Shown here: positions 62,760 through 64,000 of the stretch, piece after piece
Position numbering within the stretch: position 1 is the first letter of the stretch
How the letters are laid out: each line of letters begins with the position of its first letter
Source: Glandiceps talaboti
Taxonomy: Eukaryota > Hemichordata > Enteropneusta > Spengelidae
Length of the DNA stretch: 64,000 bases
Reading direction: 5' to 3'
Assembly: GCF_964340395.1 (NCBI RefSeq)
Contig: NC_135571.1
Coordinates: 6,618,453-6,682,452, forward strand
Notes under the pieces: model-generated
Seen by the model: the letters and a program-made list of their open reading frames with translations, nothing else
What the model was told of the DNA's origin: nothing
The model's database searches: none
Program-made: the position numbers and the translations under genes

Positions 62760-64000
62760 TCATGTAGGTGTTTAAGTGTTTAAGGTTTTCTTATCTACTC
62801 TTTAGTAGACCTCTTTCTGATAATTTTACATTCCCATTGCTCTCAGTTTGTGTAACCGTCCTTTTATTATTGTATCCGCCGTTTTATTCGACTGCTGGTG
62901 AGAAATGAAAAGTCAAACAACAAAATATAATAATGAGTGGGGGCGTATGTTGAACAGAGTCACCCCCTGGCCTTGTAGGCGATATCAGTGTTAAGCTAAA
63001 GGGTTTTGTGATATCCCTATCACTCCCACCTCAAATCACGATCCCATGAATATATAATCAAAACTAGTACGTCAACGAACAACCGTTTTGCAATTGTTAA
63101 CCCATGTGATCGGTTATGAAAACTCATACATACCCATACCTTATTTTTGAACTTGAACTTTTTAGAAATCCTTTGGTGGAAAGTGAATGAATGATTGTAC
63201 GGTGATTGGGTGTGACAGAGTAGTGAAACGGCTGTTAAATGATAGGAAGAAACTCATTAAGTGCTATCAGTGGTTCATTAAACTGCACTATGAAAAATAA
63301 ACCAGCTAGCTATTTAGTGAACTGAAGTTTTATTTTCCTCGTTAACAACATATTGATGTGACCCCAATATATAGGTTAATTGCTATACATATCTGTTTAT
63401 ACATGAGTTAACACGAATTCAGTTCAGTACAATCCCTGGGATATTTCTTCTCGTCAAGTAAGCAAAGATATATTCACGGTCAATTACTTATAAAAAGACA
63501 GTGTATCTGTCAATTAGTGTTCAATATTAACCGTGATGGTGTAATGTCAAGTTTTAATCTTGAGCAAAAACTTTGAATGTGTCACTATGTTAAACCTGCA
63601 CCAGGTGCTAGAGACAACCGCAATAATATGGAAAAGAGATATAATACCGATAATTAGGCACTGTACATGTTAATCAGTGGTTGATATTATCCGGAAATAG
63701 TACAGAGACAGATTGATGTCATTATCGCCGTTGAGGGAGCAGTTGTGTGGGTGCGTACCCAAAAATCTATTTTAATTTACTTAATCATGTTTACAGTTAT
63801 AAAAATATGTTTACCCACAGGTGTTGCAATACTGTTCAAGGTGTGCGATATTACCAGAAAGTAATTGTACATAACAAAACATTTCCAAGACCATGTAATA
63901 TGCCAGTCGCAGCTACTACAGTGTTAATGTTTCAGGCTGGTTTGTAACATTGAGGCAATGAATAATACACAGTTCCATCCTAACCATATAGTATATAATG
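62760..64000. other. AT-rich DNA to the window end
   Basis: Nothing supportable except a short gggtgcgtacccaaaaatct near 63748-63768 that recalls the ggtccgcacccaaaaatcag word of the receptor-flank repeat. Confidence 0.3.

Overview
This window looks like nuclear DNA of an animal, most likely a marine invertebrate; I cannot name the species. The evidence is spliceosomal introns with consistent phases, metazoan extracellular modules (kringle, laminin-G-like, hevein-like), a death-effector-like domain, a THAP domain, AT-rich gene-poor spacers, very long simple repeats and many short inverted-repeat transposons. I see no bacterial operons, CRISPR arrays, rRNA or tRNA genes.

Layout. Positions 1-14.8 kb hold no gene I can support; they carry a (CT)n tract, two hAT-like and one Mutator-like miniature element, other foldbacks, an exact 85-bp minisatellite and clusters of inverted repeats. 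At 14.9-18.3 kb (minus strand) lies a five-exon THAP + DDE transposase gene with one in-frame stop. Divergent from it, at 19.2-20.9 kb (plus strand), is a three-exon gene for a small basic protein. At 24.0-31.5 kb and 36.5-39.5 kb (plus strand) are two paralogous type I membrane-protein genes. They share a stalk, transmembrane segment and tail, but their ectodomains differ: laminin-G-like + four kringles versus one hevein-like module. Every internal exon in both is phase 1-1. Fragments of duplicated flanking DNA around 22, 32-33, 35, 40 and 46.8 kb suggest a larger tandem family with lost copies. At 42.3-45.8 kb (minus strand) is a four-exon gene joining an N-terminal death-effector-like domain to a GT4-type glycosyltransferase. 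From 46 to 64 kb the window is nearly gene-free, with retroelement debris, a Mutator-like element with a perfect 9-bp target duplication, simple repeats, and one possible transmembrane exon at 62.1 kb.

How it fits together (inference). The two receptors look like a modular surface-recognition family evolving by exon shuffling and tandem exon duplication. The neighbouring death-fold-glycosyltransferase protein has the layout expected of an intracellular signalling or immune effector. A functional link between the receptors and that protein is not shown by the sequence. The exon models are my own reading of splice sites and reading frames and have no transcript support.
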